The notes beneath the pieces were generated by a model. The model had not been told where the DNA came from and searched no databases. It saw only the letters and a program-made list of their open reading frames with translations. Below are positions 36,601-44,603 of a stretch of 64,000 nucleotides of DNA, in pieces. Within the stretch, counting starts at the first letter, position 1, and each line of letters begins with the position of its first letter. The DNA comes from Streptomyces armeniacus (GTDB lineage Bacteria; Actinomycetota; Actinomycetes; Streptomycetales; Streptomycetaceae): assembly GCF_003355155.1 (NCBI RefSeq), contig NZ_CP031320.1, forward strand, positions 1,846,369 to 1,910,368, written 5' to 3'. Position numbers and translations under genes: made by a program.

Positions 36601-36773
36601 ATGCCGTTCGCGGTGGGCGGGCCCTCGTAGAACACCCACTCGGGGCGTCCCTCGGACTGCTCGAGGCTGCGGGCGAAGACCTTGTGCTCGTCCCAGAACT
36701 CGAGCACGGCGTGCTCGAGCTCGGGCAGGTCGACCTGCGCGGGGACCTGGCGGTACTGCGGCTGCGGACTCAT
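33636..36773 (-). CDS. ileS: Isoleucyl-tRNA synthetase
   Basis: A 1045-residue class I synthetase. The HIGH-equivalent is in PPTANGMPGAHHIEARV, the editing domain has WTTTPWTLVSNTA, and the KMSKS loop reads GRKMSKHLGN. The KMSKHLGN form and the overall sequence resemble the eukaryote-like IleS2 group, many of which tolerate mupirocin; that property here is inference. An anticodon-binding domain and a long C-terminal domain follow. The start ATG 36773 follows GGAGAGAG. It is preceded by a T-box leader. Confidence 0.96.
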   Translation of the reverse strand: MSPQPQYRQVPAQVDLPELEHAVLEFWDEHKVFARSLEQSEGRPEWVFYEGPPTANGMPGAHHIEARVFKDVFPRFRTMQGYHVARKAGWDCHGLPVELAVEKELGFNGKQDIEDFGIAEFNARCRESVTRHTDAFAQLTSRMGYWVDMDDAYRTMDPEYVESVWWSLKEIFTKGLLAQDYRVAPWCPRCGTGLSDHELAQGYETVVDPSVYVRFPLTSGPLAGEAALLVWTTTPWTLVSNTAVATHPDVTYVVATDGSERLVVAEPLLEKALGEGWTATGQSFTGAEMERWAYERPFSLVTLEDANFVVNAEYVTTEDGTGLVHQSPAFGEDDLRTCRAYGLPVVNPVRPDGTFEADLGLVGGQFFKKADESLVADLDARGLLFRHVPYEHSYPHCWRCHTALLYYAQPSWYIRTTQVKDALLRENERTNWYPDSVKHGRYGDWLDNNIDWALSRNRFWGTPLPIWRCADDHLTCVGSLAELSELTGADQSGLDPHRPFIDEITFPCPTCGETATRVPEVIDAWYDSGSMPFAQWGYPYRNKELFEKRYPAQFICEAIDQTRGWFYTLMAIGTLVFDKSSYENVVCLGHILAEDGRKMSKHLGNILEPIPLMDRHGADAVRWFMAAGGSPWAARRVGHGTIQEVVRKTLLTYWNTVAFQALYARTSGWAPSGADPAPGKRPLLDRWLLSELHALVDLVTAAMENYDTQRAGKLLSTFIDDLSNWYVRRSRRRFWQGDPAALRTLHDTVETVTRLMAPLVPFISERVWQDLVVPVTPDAPESVHLASWPVPDLDAVDPELSGDMLLVRRLVELGRATRAESGVKTRQPLSRALVAAHGFETLSPDLRRQITEELNVSELASLSEVGGSLVDTTAKANFRALGRRFGKGTQAVAKAIADADAAALSVALREGDAAVEVDGERIALVPEEVIITETPREGWSVASDSGATVALDLEITPELRRAGLARDAIRLIQEARKNSGLDVADRIALRWSATDAEVAQALTDHTGLISEEVLAADFAAGDADESYGEPFADESLGLTFRLRKV

Positions 36774-37053
36774 CGGGGTCGTCTCTCTCCGGCGGACGTG
36801 GCTGCTTCCGTCGGAGGGACGAGAGCGTCTGCCGCACTACGGCAGCCCTCCCGCGGTACCACCCTCCTTGGCGGCGGACCTGCCGCCACCCCCTCATTGG
36901 GCCGCGCTGCCGGGTCTACTCGCTCCGGGGAGCTTTCTTCCGGCGACTCCGGGGTGATCTTCGCATCGCGCTCGCCCCCGGGCTCACACCGTCCCCGGGT
37001 CGCTCTGGGCTGCGTACGGACGCTACTCGTCCCCTTCTACGCCTTTCGCTGCA
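36774..37053 (-). promoter_or_regulatory. T-box leader controlling ileS
   Basis: The minus strand carries AGGGTGGTACCGCG (36865-36852), an exact match to the T-box core whose NCCA-pairing bulge reads UGGU-type. An ATC isoleucine triplet (36958-36956) in an upstream stem-forming region is a candidate specifier. Several GC hairpins lie between, and GGAGAGAG before the ileS ATG is the site to be masked. Actinobacterial ileS T-boxes are known to act on translation initiation rather than termination; no U-rich terminator is seen here. A TACACT hexamer near 37064-37059 is a possible -10. Confidence 0.9.
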
Positions 37054-37063
37054 CCTAGTGTAC

Positions 37064-37262
37064 GGGCCGCCGCCAATGGGCATGAACGGTTTTCGGACCG
37101 CAGAGCGGGGCACAACGGTTTCGCAAGGACTGCGGGGGCGCCTCTCGACGGCTCGAAGATCGCGATCGGACCGGCGTGCCCCGTTGCCGCGCACGCGAAG
37201 TCGATTTATCGTTCCGGTCACGATTCGCGAGCAAGATCACAATATGTGAAGGGGCCGCGGCC
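37064..37262. promoter_or_regulatory. Divergent promoter region between ileS leader and the DksA-like gene
   Basis: About 200 bases without a gene. Rightwards, CAAGATCACAATATG (about 37232-37246) is the AT-richest part and probably includes the -10 of the DksA-like gene; AAGGGG at about 37248 is its ribosome-binding site. Confidence 0.4.
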
Positions 37263-38300
37263 ATGGTGGCGAGAAGGACCGCCGCGAAGAAGACGGCAGC
37301 TGCGCAGCAGCCTGCCCCCGCGCAGGGGCAGACTGCCAAGAAGCGTGCCGCGAAGCGGTCCTCGGGGCCCGCCAAGCGGTCCGACGGAGCGAAGGCCCCA
37401 GCGAACAAGACGGCGGCGAAGAGGCCGGAGAAGAAGACCGCGGGGGCCGCGGCGCCGGCCAAGAAGACCGCGGCGAAGAAGACAGCTGCCAAGAAGACCA
37501 CCGCCAAGAAGACGGCGGCCAAGGGGACGGGAGCCAGGAAGGCGGCAGCCAAGAAGACGGCGGCGAAGAAGGCCGCCCCCGAGGAGAAGCCCGAGCCGGC
37601 GAAGAAGACGGCCGCGAAGAAGACGCCCGCGAAGAAGACCACGGCGAAGCGGACTGTGACGAAAACGACGTCCGCGCCGGACAGGAAAGCGCCTGCCAAG
37701 CAGGCACCCTCCAAGAAGGCCGCGGCGACGAAGACCACGGCGAAGAAAGCCACGGCGAAGAAGGCGCCCGCCGGCACGAAGCGCGCCCCCAAGACATCTG
37801 CCGCTAAGAAGACGGGAGCCCAGACGGTGGCTGCGAAGAAGACTCCGGCGGCGAAGGCCGCGGCGGTTCCCACCGCCCGTACGGCCCAGACCACCCCCGC
37901 GAAACCAGGCGAGCTGGCCGTACGTCCCGGTGAGGACCCGTGGACGCCGGAAGAGGTCGACGAGGCGCGGACCGAGCTGCAGAGCGAGGCGGTGCGGCTG
38001 CACGCCGAGATCGCGTCCTCCGAGGAGGCCCTCACCGGCCTCATGCGGGACTCCGGGGACGGCGCGGGTGACGACGACGCCGACACCGGCACCAAGAACA
38101 TCACCCGCGAGCACGAGATGGCGCTGGCCGCCAACGCGCGCGAGATGGTGTACCAGACGGAGCGCGCCCTGGAGCGGCTGGAGGCCGGCACGTACGGGCT
38201 GTGCGAGAGCTGCGGCAATCCCATCGGCAAGGCCCGTATGCAGGCGTTCCCGCGCGCGACGCTGTGCGTGGAGTGCAAGCAGAAGCAGGAGCGCCGCTGA
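37263..38300 (+). CDS. DksA/TraR-type zinc-finger protein with histone-like Ala/Lys tail
   Basis: A 345-residue protein in two unlike halves. Residues 1 to about 215 are Ala/Lys/Thr-rich with repeated AAKKT units, resembling the tails of Streptomyces HupS and of histone H1. Residues about 225-345 are a DksA/TraR fold: a helical hairpin ([21 protein letters not shown]) and a four-cysteine zinc finger, [20 protein letters not shown] then LCVEC. DksA binds RNA polymerase; whether this one does is unknown, and the basic half should bind nucleic acid. ATG 37263 was chosen over an upstream GTG because AAGGGG precedes it and the repeat region starts there. Confidence 0.88.
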   Translation: MVARRTAAKKTAAAQQPAPAQGQTAKKRAAKRSSGPAKRSDGAKAPANKTAAKRPEKKTAGAAAPAKKTAAKKTAAKKTTAKKTAAKGTGARKAAAKKTAAKKAAPEEKPEPAKKTAAKKTPAKKTTAKRTVTKTTSAPDRKAPAKQAPSKKAAATKTTAKKATAKKAPAGTKRAPKTSAAKKTGAQTVAAKKTPAAKAAAVPTARTAQTTPAKPGELAVRPGEDPWTPEEVDEARTELQSEAVRLHAEIASSEEALTGLMRDSGDGAGDDDADTGTKNITREHEMALAANAREMVYQTERALERLEAGTYGLCESCGNPIGKARMQAFPRATLCVECKQKQERR

Positions 38301-38334
38301 CCGTGTCCGCACACATGTGTCGTACCCTCATCTC

Positions 38335-38904
38335 GTGACAGAGGCGGAGCGGGCCATCGAGACCCCGGACGACGAGGACGAGGCGACGGAGGAGCGGTCC
38401 GCGGAGCCGCCGCCCCGGGGCCGCCGCCGGATCGCCGTGCTCGTCGGAGTGGCGGCGCTGGCGTACGCCCTGGACCTGGTCAGCAAGCTGATCGTGGTCG
38501 CGCGGCTGGAACACCAGGAGCCGATCGACGTGTTCGGCACGGTGCTGCGGCTCGAGGTCATAAGGAACAAGGGCGCCGCCTTCGGCATCGGCGAGGCGCT
38601 GACCATCGTGCTCACCGTGATCGCGGCGGTGGTGATCGTGGTCATCGCCCGCATCGCGCGGAAGCTCTACAGCACGCCCTGGGCGATCGCGCTCGGGATG
38701 CTGCTGGGCGGTGCGCTCGGGAACCTCACCGACCGGGTCTTCCGTTCGCCAGGTGTCTTCCAGGGCGCGGTGGTGGACTTCATCGCGCCGACGCACTTCG
38801 CGGTGTTCAACCTCGCGGACTCGGCGATCGTGTGCGGCGGCATCCTGATCGTGGTGCTCTCCTTCCGTGGTCTCGACCCGGACGGCACCCTGCACCGGGA
38901 CTGA
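38335..38904 (+). CDS. lspA: Lipoprotein signal peptidase (SPase II)
   Basis: A 189-residue protein with four membrane helices. The catalytic aspartates lie in [22 protein letters not shown] and FNLADSAI. It cleaves prolipoprotein signal peptides after lipidation. An acidic N-terminal extension of about 40 residues precedes the first helix. GTG 38335 has no ribosome-binding site, but TACCCT lies 6 bases upstream, as in leaderless actinobacterial genes. Confidence 0.95.
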   Translation: MTEAERAIETPDDEDEATEERSAEPPPRGRRRIAVLVGVAALAYALDLVSKLIVVARLEHQEPIDVFGTVLRLEVIRNKGAAFGIGEALTIVLTVIAAVVIVVIARIARKLYSTPWAIALGMLLGGALGNLTDRVFRSPGVFQGAVVDFIAPTHFAVFNLADSAIVCGGILIVVLSFRGLDPDGTLHRD

Positions 38905-38931
38905 CGTCACGGGGACCGGCGCCACCGGGCC

Positions 38932-38967
38932 GACGTCACCGACGTCACCGACGTCACCGACGTCACC
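38932..38967. repeat. Four perfect 9-bp tandem repeats (GACGTCACC)
   Basis: GACGTCACC is repeated four times without change, flanked on both sides by GGCGCCACCG. It lies between the lspA stop and the end of the inverted metalloprotease gene. Confidence 0.9.
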
Positions 38968-38986
38968 GGCGCCACCGCCGGCGGCG

Positions 38987-40216
38987 TCAGCGCGGCTTGC
39001 TGACCCGGACCGTGTAGTGCGCGCCGGGCTTTCCGGTGCCGCCGGTGACCGCCACCCGTACGCCGTTGGCGAAGGTGTGGGCGTCGCCCGTACGGAACGG
39101 GGCGTCGCCCAGCTCGGCGAGCTCCATGGGGGAGCGGTCCGCGCACGCGCTGCCGCCCTCGCTGCGCGGCATGGAGTCGACGACCCTTATCGGGCCCCGG
39201 CCGGTCTCGACGCCGGAGTTGACGGTGTAGAGCAGCACGCCCTCGCCGCAGATCTTCCCGTCGAGGCCGGTCTTCGTACGGGCCTCGGCGACGATCGCGG
39301 TGCTCGGGCCGGTCTTGACGACGGCGATGTTCGCGCCGTCCGGCGACCCTATGGGCTTCAGCGCGTGGGTGCTGGTGCCGGGACCGTTGACGCAGGCCAC
39401 CTGACGGTCGGTCAGCCAGCCGAACTTCCACTTGTGCCAGCCCATCAGGTCCGAGATCCCGGCCATGCTCATCGTGTCCCAGCCGCCGGCGAACTCGACC
39501 GAGGCGCCGTTGTACACGTTGTAGAGGTCGGGCAGGCCGTAGAGGTGGTTGGCCTCGTGCACGAAGTTGCCGCGCTGCCAGGTGGCGGAGTCGGCGCGGC
39601 GGCCGAAGACGAGGGCGGCGCCGCGGATGTCGCGGGGGCCGGCGTGCAGCGAGTCGAAGGTGTTCGCCTGCGAAACGGTGGGCTGCGCGGGCACGTTGTC
39701 GTCCGCGACGACGTACACGAATTCGGTGTCGCCGAAGTCGGTGCCCTGCGCGCGTGCCGCGTCGATGGCGTCCTGCACGTACTTGCGCATGCCCTCGGAC
39801 TTGATGCCGCGGCGGATGTCGTACGAGGACCAGGTACCGGGCATCCGTATCCACTGCCTGGTCGGCTCCAGGTCCAGCCGGTAGCTGCCGTACGAGGACT
39901 GGTCGAGATAGCGCTTGCCGTAGTCCGAGAAGAAGGCGGCGCGTTCGGCGGCGGGGGTGCGGGCCGGGATGTCGCTGAAGTCGACCATGATCATGGTCGC
40001 CTTCTTGTGGCCCTCCGGACGGATGTACTCCGCGTTCGTCGGCCCCTCACCGAACCCCGGCGCCCCGTCGATCGCGCACGGTCCGGAGATGTCGAGGGCG
40101 TCCGCCTCGTCTCCCCCCGGCAGCAGGGCCAGGCCCAGCGTGGACAGGGCGGTCGCGGTGACGACCGCGATGGCTCGGCAACCGGGTATCCGGTGGCGCG
40201 CGGGCACTGCGGACAT
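38987..40216 (-). CDS. Secreted M6-family metalloprotease
   Basis: A 409-residue protein. An N-terminal signal peptide (basic RHRIPGCR, hydrophobic AIAVVTATALSTLGLALLPG, then ADA cleavage-like site) precedes the M6 (immune inhibitor A-like) catalytic domain with the zinc motif HEANHLYGLPDLYN. A characteristic VDFSDIPA segment is near the start of the mature protein. It probably degrades extracellular protein. It lies in opposite orientation between lspA and rluD, which are neighbours in related genomes as I recall. Confidence 0.85.
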   Translation of the reverse strand: MSAVPARHRIPGCRAIAVVTATALSTLGLALLPGGDEADALDISGPCAIDGAPGFGEGPTNAEYIRPEGHKKATMIMVDFSDIPARTPAAERAAFFSDYGKRYLDQSSYGSYRLDLEPTRQWIRMPGTWSSYDIRRGIKSEGMRKYVQDAIDAARAQGTDFGDTEFVYVVADDNVPAQPTVSQANTFDSLHAGPRDIRGAALVFGRRADSATWQRGNFVHEANHLYGLPDLYNVYNGASVEFAGGWDTMSMAGISDLMGWHKWKFGWLTDRQVACVNGPGTSTHALKPIGSPDGANIAVVKTGPSTAIVAEARTKTGLDGKICGEGVLLYTVNSGVETGRGPIRVVDSMPRSEGGSACADRSPMELAELGDAPFRTGDAHTFANGVRVAVTGGTGKPGAHYTVRVSKPR

Positions 40217-40348
40217 ACGGAGCTCCCTCCGGGCGGGCTCGGACCGTAGTCACACCGTCACCGTGGGGAGGGGGCCGCGCATGCCGGAGGGAGCCGCGCG
40301 GGTGAGCGGCCGGCGGGAGGCCGTACGGGGAGCTTCCGCGTGCGCCGG

Positions 40349-40396
40349 GAGGCGTACGGCGGGGCCGTGGCGGGTGCGGGCGAGGCGTACGGCGGG
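40349..40396. repeat. Direct repeat GAGGCGTACGGCGGG
   Basis: The 15-base word occurs at 40349-40363 and 40382-40396, in the 246-base gap between the metalloprotease and rluD, with further CCGTACGGG words around it. No gene was seen in this gap. Confidence 0.7.
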
Positions 40397-40462
40397 CTGC
40401 CGCGGCCGCCTCGTACGGGCGTCTGGTCCGGGGCGCACCGCCCGTCCGGCATACTCGATCAG

Positions 40463-41404
40463 GTGAGCATGCTTCCCGAAGTCCGAACCCTGCACGTACC
40501 GGACGGCCTCGAAGGCGAGCGCGTCGACGCCGCCCTCGCCCGGCTGTTCGGCTTCTCCCGTACGAAGGCGGCCGAGCTGGCCGCGGGCGGGAAGGTCCTG
40601 CTGGACGGTGCGGAGGCCGGGAAGTCCGACCGGGTGCACGGTGGCGCCTGGATCGAGGTGGAGATGCCTGCGCCGGCGGCGCCCGTACGGGTCGTCGCCG
40701 AGCCCGTCGAGGGCATGGAGATCGTCCACGACGACCAGGACATCGTGGTCGTCGACAAGCCCGTGGGGGTTGCCGCGCACCCCAGCCCCGGCTGGACGGG
40801 GCCCACCGTCATCGGCGGCCTGGCCGCCGCCGGCTACACCATCACCACGTCCGGCGCCGCCGAACGGCAGGGCATCGTGCACCGGCTGGACGTCGGCACG
40901 TCCGGGCTGATGGCGGTCGCCAAGTCGGAGCGCGCGTACACGCTGCTGAAGCAGCAGTTCCGGGAGCGTACGGTCGACAAGCGCTACCACGCGCTCGTAC
41001 AGGGCCACCCCGACCCGCTCAGCGGCACCATCGATGCGCCCATCGGGCGGCACCCGCAGCACGACTACAAGTGGGCGGTCACCGCCGAGGGCAAGCCGTC
41101 CGTCACGCACTACGACCTGATGGAGGCGTTCCGCGCCGCCAGCCTGCTGGACATCAAGCTGGAGACAGGGCGTACGCACCAGATCCGGGTCCACATGGCG
41201 GCACACCGGCACCCGTGCGTCGGCGACCTCACGTACGGCGCCGACCCGACGCTGGCCGCCCGGCTGAAGCTGACACGGCAGTGGCTGCACGCCGTACGGC
41301 TCGGGTTCGAGCACCCGGCGGACGGGAGCTGGGTGGAGTACGAGAGCGGCTATCCGGAGGATCTTCAGCGCGCGCTGGACAGGGTGCGCGCGGAGAGTGC
41401 GTAA
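40463..41404 (+). CDS. rluD: 23S rRNA pseudouridine synthase, RluD type
   Basis: A 313-residue protein. An S4-like N-domain ([32 protein letters not shown]) is followed by the catalytic [11 protein letters not shown] with its Asp, [12 protein letters not shown] and WLHAVRLGF. It makes pseudouridines in helix 69 of 23S rRNA. CATACT lies 7 bases before GTG 40463 and there is no ribosome-binding site, so a leaderless message is likely; ATG two codons later is the alternative. The antiporter starts two bases after its stop. Confidence 0.95.
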   Translation: MSMLPEVRTLHVPDGLEGERVDAALARLFGFSRTKAAELAAGGKVLLDGAEAGKSDRVHGGAWIEVEMPAPAAPVRVVAEPVEGMEIVHDDQDIVVVDKPVGVAAHPSPGWTGPTVIGGLAAAGYTITTSGAAERQGIVHRLDVGTSGLMAVAKSERAYTLLKQQFRERTVDKRYHALVQGHPDPLSGTIDAPIGRHPQHDYKWAVTAEGKPSVTHYDLMEAFRAASLLDIKLETGRTHQIRVHMAAHRHPCVGDLTYGADPTLAARLKLTRQWLHAVRLGFEHPADGSWVEYESGYPEDLQRALDRVRAESA

Positions 41405-41406
41405 GT

Positions 41407-43002
41407 GTGGACCAACTCGCCCTGATCTTCGCGCTGCTGCTCGCCGCGGTGATCATGGCCCCGGTCGCGGGACGCCTGGGCTTGCCTTCACCGGTGCTGA
41501 TGACCCTGTTCGGCGGGGTGCTGGCGCTGCTGCCGGTAGTACCGGAGGTCGAGGTACCACCGGATCTGATCCTTCCGCTGGTCCTTCCGCCGCTGCTGTA
41601 CGCGGCCGCGCAGCGCACGTCGTGGCGGCAGTTCACGGCGAACGCGCGGCCGATCCTGCTGCTGGCCGTCGCGCTGGTCTTCGTGACGACGGCGGTCGTC
41701 GCGGTCGTCGCGGACGCGGTCGTACCCGGCCTGCCGCTCACCGCCGCCGTCGCGCTCGGCGCGCTGGTGGCGCCGCCTGACCCGGTCGCGGCGACACAGG
41801 TGGCGGCGCGGCTCGGACTGCCGCGGCGGCTCGTGTCGATCCTCGAGGGCGAGGGCCTGTTCAACGACGTCACCGCGATCACGCTCTACCACGTGGCCAT
41901 CGCCGCCGCCGTCACCGGACACTTCTCGCTGCCCGAGGCCGCCGCGGAACTGGGCCTGGCGGCCGCCGTGGGCGTGGCCGTCGGGCTGGCGCTGGGCTGG
42001 GCCGCGAACCGGCTGATGACCTTCCTCGACGACGTCACGCTGCAGATCGGGCTGAGCCTGCTGGTGCCGTTCGCCTCGTACGTGCTCGCCGAGGAACTGC
42101 TCGGCTCCGGCGTACTCGCCGTCCTGGTCACCGCGCTGTTCCTGGCCTCCGGGCGGGCGGTGGACGCGGACGACGTCAGCGGGCGGCTGGCCGGGCAGAC
42201 GTTCTGGTCGGTGGTCGACACGCTGGTCACGGGCGTCGCGTTCGGGCTGATCGGCCTCGAACTGCAGCCCGTTCTCGGCGCGGTGGGCGACCGCTGGCGC
42301 GAACTGCTCCCTGCCACGGGGTTCGTGGTCGCGGCGGTGGTGGTCGTACGGCTGCTGTGGCTGCTGCCCGCGTCCTGGCTCGCCCGCCGGCTGCACCGGC
42401 GCAAGGACCTGGACGAGGACATCCCGCTGAGCTGGCGGGAGACGACCGTCGTGTGGTGGGCGGGCATGCGCGGCGTCGCCTCCGTCGCACTGGCCCTCGC
42501 GGTGCCGCTGACGGTGGACGGGGGCGCGCCGTTCCCGGAGCGCGACGCGATCCTGTTCATCGCCTTCGCGGTGGTGCTCGCCACGCTGGTGCTGCAGGGG
42601 CTCACGCTGCCCTGGCTGGTGCGGCGGCTGCACGTACGGGCGGACACCGCGGCCGAACGGGAACTGGAACGGCAGTTGGCCCTCCGCTGTGCCAAGGCCG
42701 CGAAGCGGCGGCTCCGCGAGATCGAGGCGGAAGAGGATCTTCCGGAGGAGATCTCCGAGGCGCTGCTGCGGCGGGCGCAGGACGTCGGCGTACGGATCTC
42801 GCCGGACCTCGTGGACGAGGAACGGCGGGACGCGCACGCGCAGCGCGTACGGCGGCTGAAGAAGATCCACCGGCTGCAGGGCGAGCTGCTGTCGGCCGCC
42901 CGGCACGAAGTGCTGGCGGCGCGGGGGGAGCCGGGTATCGACCCGGAGATCGTGGACCGCGTGCTGCACCGCCTGGACGTCCGCAGCTTCCGCGGTCAAT
43001 AG
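41407..43002 (+). CDS. CPA1-family sodium/proton antiporter
   Basis: A 531-residue protein with about 12 membrane helices. Ion-binding motifs PPDPVAATQVAARLGLP and EGEGLFNDVTAITLYHVA (with the ND pair) and the late RGVASVALALA segment are those of bacterial NhaP/CPA1 antiporters. A cytoplasmic tail of about 120 residues, rich in Arg, Glu and Ala, follows. It exports sodium or potassium in exchange for protons. GTG 41407 nearly touches the rluD stop, so the two are probably cotranscribed. Confidence 0.92.
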   Translation: MDQLALIFALLLAAVIMAPVAGRLGLPSPVLMTLFGGVLALLPVVPEVEVPPDLILPLVLPPLLYAAAQRTSWRQFTANARPILLLAVALVFVTTAVVAVVADAVVPGLPLTAAVALGALVAPPDPVAATQVAARLGLPRRLVSILEGEGLFNDVTAITLYHVAIAAAVTGHFSLPEAAAELGLAAAVGVAVGLALGWAANRLMTFLDDVTLQIGLSLLVPFASYVLAEELLGSGVLAVLVTALFLASGRAVDADDVSGRLAGQTFWSVVDTLVTGVAFGLIGLELQPVLGAVGDRWRELLPATGFVVAAVVVVRLLWLLPASWLARRLHRRKDLDEDIPLSWRETTVVWWAGMRGVASVALALAVPLTVDGGAPFPERDAILFIAFAVVLATLVLQGLTLPWLVRRLHVRADTAAERELERQLALRCAKAAKRRLREIEAEEDLPEEISEALLRRAQDVGVRISPDLVDEERRDAHAQRVRRLKKIHRLQGELLSAARHEVLAARGEPGIDPEIVDRVLHRLDVRSFRGQ

Positions 43003-43063
43003 GGCCCACGGGCCCTGTACCCGACGAGCGTGCTCGTCACTTCGCGGGCGGAGCGCGCCGCTC

Positions 43064-43140
43064 CCGGCCCGTCCGATGTTCGGGACGGTGCTCAGCCAGG
43101 CACATCCAGCCCGTCCGGCGTTTGAGGACGGCACTCAGCC
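43064..43140 (+). repeat. Two tandem copies of the dispersed CCGTCC...GGACGG stem-loop repeat
   Basis: CCGTCC-GATGTTCG-GGACGG (43069-43088) and, 42 bases on, CCGTCC-GGCGTTTGA-GGACGG (43111-43131), each followed by G(T/C)(G/A)CTCAGCCA. The second is preceded by CACATCCAG, as are copies near 49 kb. They lie between the ends of the convergent antiporter and MscS genes. Confidence 0.85.
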
Positions 43141-43204
43141 ACCGCGGTGCCGCGGGTCCCCGGGACGGCTCGCCCCTGCCGGGGGCCATGGCGCGGCCCG
43201 GCAC

Positions 43205-43312
43205 GGCACCGCCGGGCTACGCCGTCGCGGCGGAGAGAAGGGTGCGTGGCACCGCCGGGCTACGCCGTCGTGGCGTGCCGCCGTCGCGGCGGAAAGAGAG
43301 GTGCGTGGCACC
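43205..43312. repeat. Interleaved direct repeats next to the MscS gene
   Basis: A 23-base unit beginning GGCACCGCCGGGCTACGCCG occurs exactly at 43205-43227 and 43248-43270. A second unit, GCCGTCGCGGCGGA(G/A)AGA to GGTGCGTGGCAC, occurs near 43220 and again near 43280. With the stem-loop repeats upstream they fill the 340-base gap (43003-43342); no gene was seen there. Confidence 0.8.
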
Positions 43313-43342
43313 TCCGCAGCGCAACGAAGGCGCGGGAGGCGG

Positions 43343-44458
43343 TCAGATCTCGCCCGGGCCCTCGCCCGGGGTGGGGCCGCCCTGCGTCCCCACCCGCGGC
43401 GCGGGCGCCGCGTCCCGCGGCGGCGGCACCGCCGCCGGTGACGTGGCGACGCGCGGCAGCGCGTACGGGTGCTCCCGCTGGAGCCACGTGATCAGCTCCT
43501 CGCGGACCCCGCACTGCAGCGTCCACCAGTCGTCCGTGTCCTTGGCCGACATCGCCGCCCGCACCTCGATCGTGGTCGGTGTCGTGTCCGTCACGACCAG
43601 GTTCCAGCTGCGCCGGTCCCAGTCCTCGCGGGTCTTGAGCACGGAGTGCAGCTTCTCCCGCATCTCCTGTACGGGCGCGGAGTGGTCGAGGTGCAGGTAC
43701 ACGGTGCAGGTGATCTCGTTGCCGCCGCGGGACCAGTTCTCGTACGGCTTGCTGTTGAAGTACGAGACGGGCATCGTCAGCCGCCGGTCGTCCCAGATCC
43801 GTACGGTCAGGAAGGCCATCGAGATCTCCTCCACCGTGCCCCACTCGCCTTCCACGACCACCGTGTCGCCGATGCGTACGGAGTCGCCGAAGGCGACCTG
43901 GAGCCCGGCGAAGAGATTGCCGAGCATCGACTGGGCGGCGACACCGGCGACGATGCCGATGACTCCCGCCGACGCGAGCATCGACGCGCCCAGTGCCTTC
44001 AGGCCGGGGAAGAGCAGCAGGATGGCGACGGCCGCGGCGATCGTCGCCAGTACGAAGGTGACGACCCGCTGGATCATCGTCAGCTGCGTACGGAAGCGGC
44101 GTACGCGGGCCGGGTCGCGGGTGGTGGAGGCGAAGCGGGCGAGGGCGGTCTCGGCGATGGCGCTGGCCGTCCGTACCGCCAGCCAGACCAGCGCGGCGAT
44201 GGTGATGAGCGCCAGGATGTTCTTGATGAGGCGGTCTTCGGAAGTGTCGATGCCGGTCAGCCCGTACGCACCCTGCAGGCCCGTCGAGACGAGCACCACC
44301 TGCAGCGGCAGCCGGCAGTTCCGGAGGTGTCCCCAGAGCGGTGTCTCCGGGTGCCTGCGGTCAGCCGTGGTCAGTATCCGGTTGACGAACCAGCCGACGA
44401 TCACGGCGACAGCGATCGTGGCGCCGATCACGAGGACCGGGCGCAGCACGTGCTCCAT
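43343..44458 (-). CDS. MscS-family mechanosensitive channel
   Basis: A 371-residue protein with four or five membrane helices; the pore helix and following loop read ASAGVIGIVAGVAAQSMLGNLFAGLQ, then the beta domain GDSVRIGDTVVVEGEWGTVEEI, the MscS signature. The C-terminus ends in a Pro/Ala/Gly-rich tail of about 40 residues. It protects against osmotic downshock. ATG 44458 follows GAGAGG. Confidence 0.93.
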   Translation of the reverse strand: MEHVLRPVLVIGATIAVAVIVGWFVNRILTTADRRHPETPLWGHLRNCRLPLQVVLVSTGLQGAYGLTGIDTSEDRLIKNILALITIAALVWLAVRTASAIAETALARFASTTRDPARVRRFRTQLTMIQRVVTFVLATIAAAVAILLLFPGLKALGASMLASAGVIGIVAGVAAQSMLGNLFAGLQVAFGDSVRIGDTVVVEGEWGTVEEISMAFLTVRIWDDRRLTMPVSYFNSKPYENWSRGGNEITCTVYLHLDHSAPVQEMREKLHSVLKTREDWDRRSWNLVVTDTTPTTIEVRAAMSAKDTDDWWTLQCGVREELITWLQREHPYALPRVATSPAAVPPPRDAAPAPRVGTQGGPTPGEGPGEI

Positions 44459-44603
44459 TGAACCTCTCAGCTCCTCTCCCTGGCCTCCCCCTGGCCCCTT
44501 GGTGGTCCTGGTGCCCGTGGTCCCGGTGGGCCGTCGGGCGAAACGCTAACTGGCAGTATGGGCGAGCACGAAATTCTGCTCCTGTGGGAAGAGACACCGT
44601 CCG

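Noticed and set aside
33603..37058. Very long open frame opposite to ileS
   Set aside because: It is the antisense shadow of a GC-rich gene; its composition is low-complexity Arg/Ala/Val and it has no recognisable domain. ileS on the other strand is certain.
38932..38967. CRISPR-like array
   Set aside because: The 9-base units are contiguous without spacers and no cas genes are near.
43205..43312. Insertion-sequence remnant
   Set aside because: There is no transposase fragment and no terminal inverted repeat pair with target duplication; only local direct repeats.
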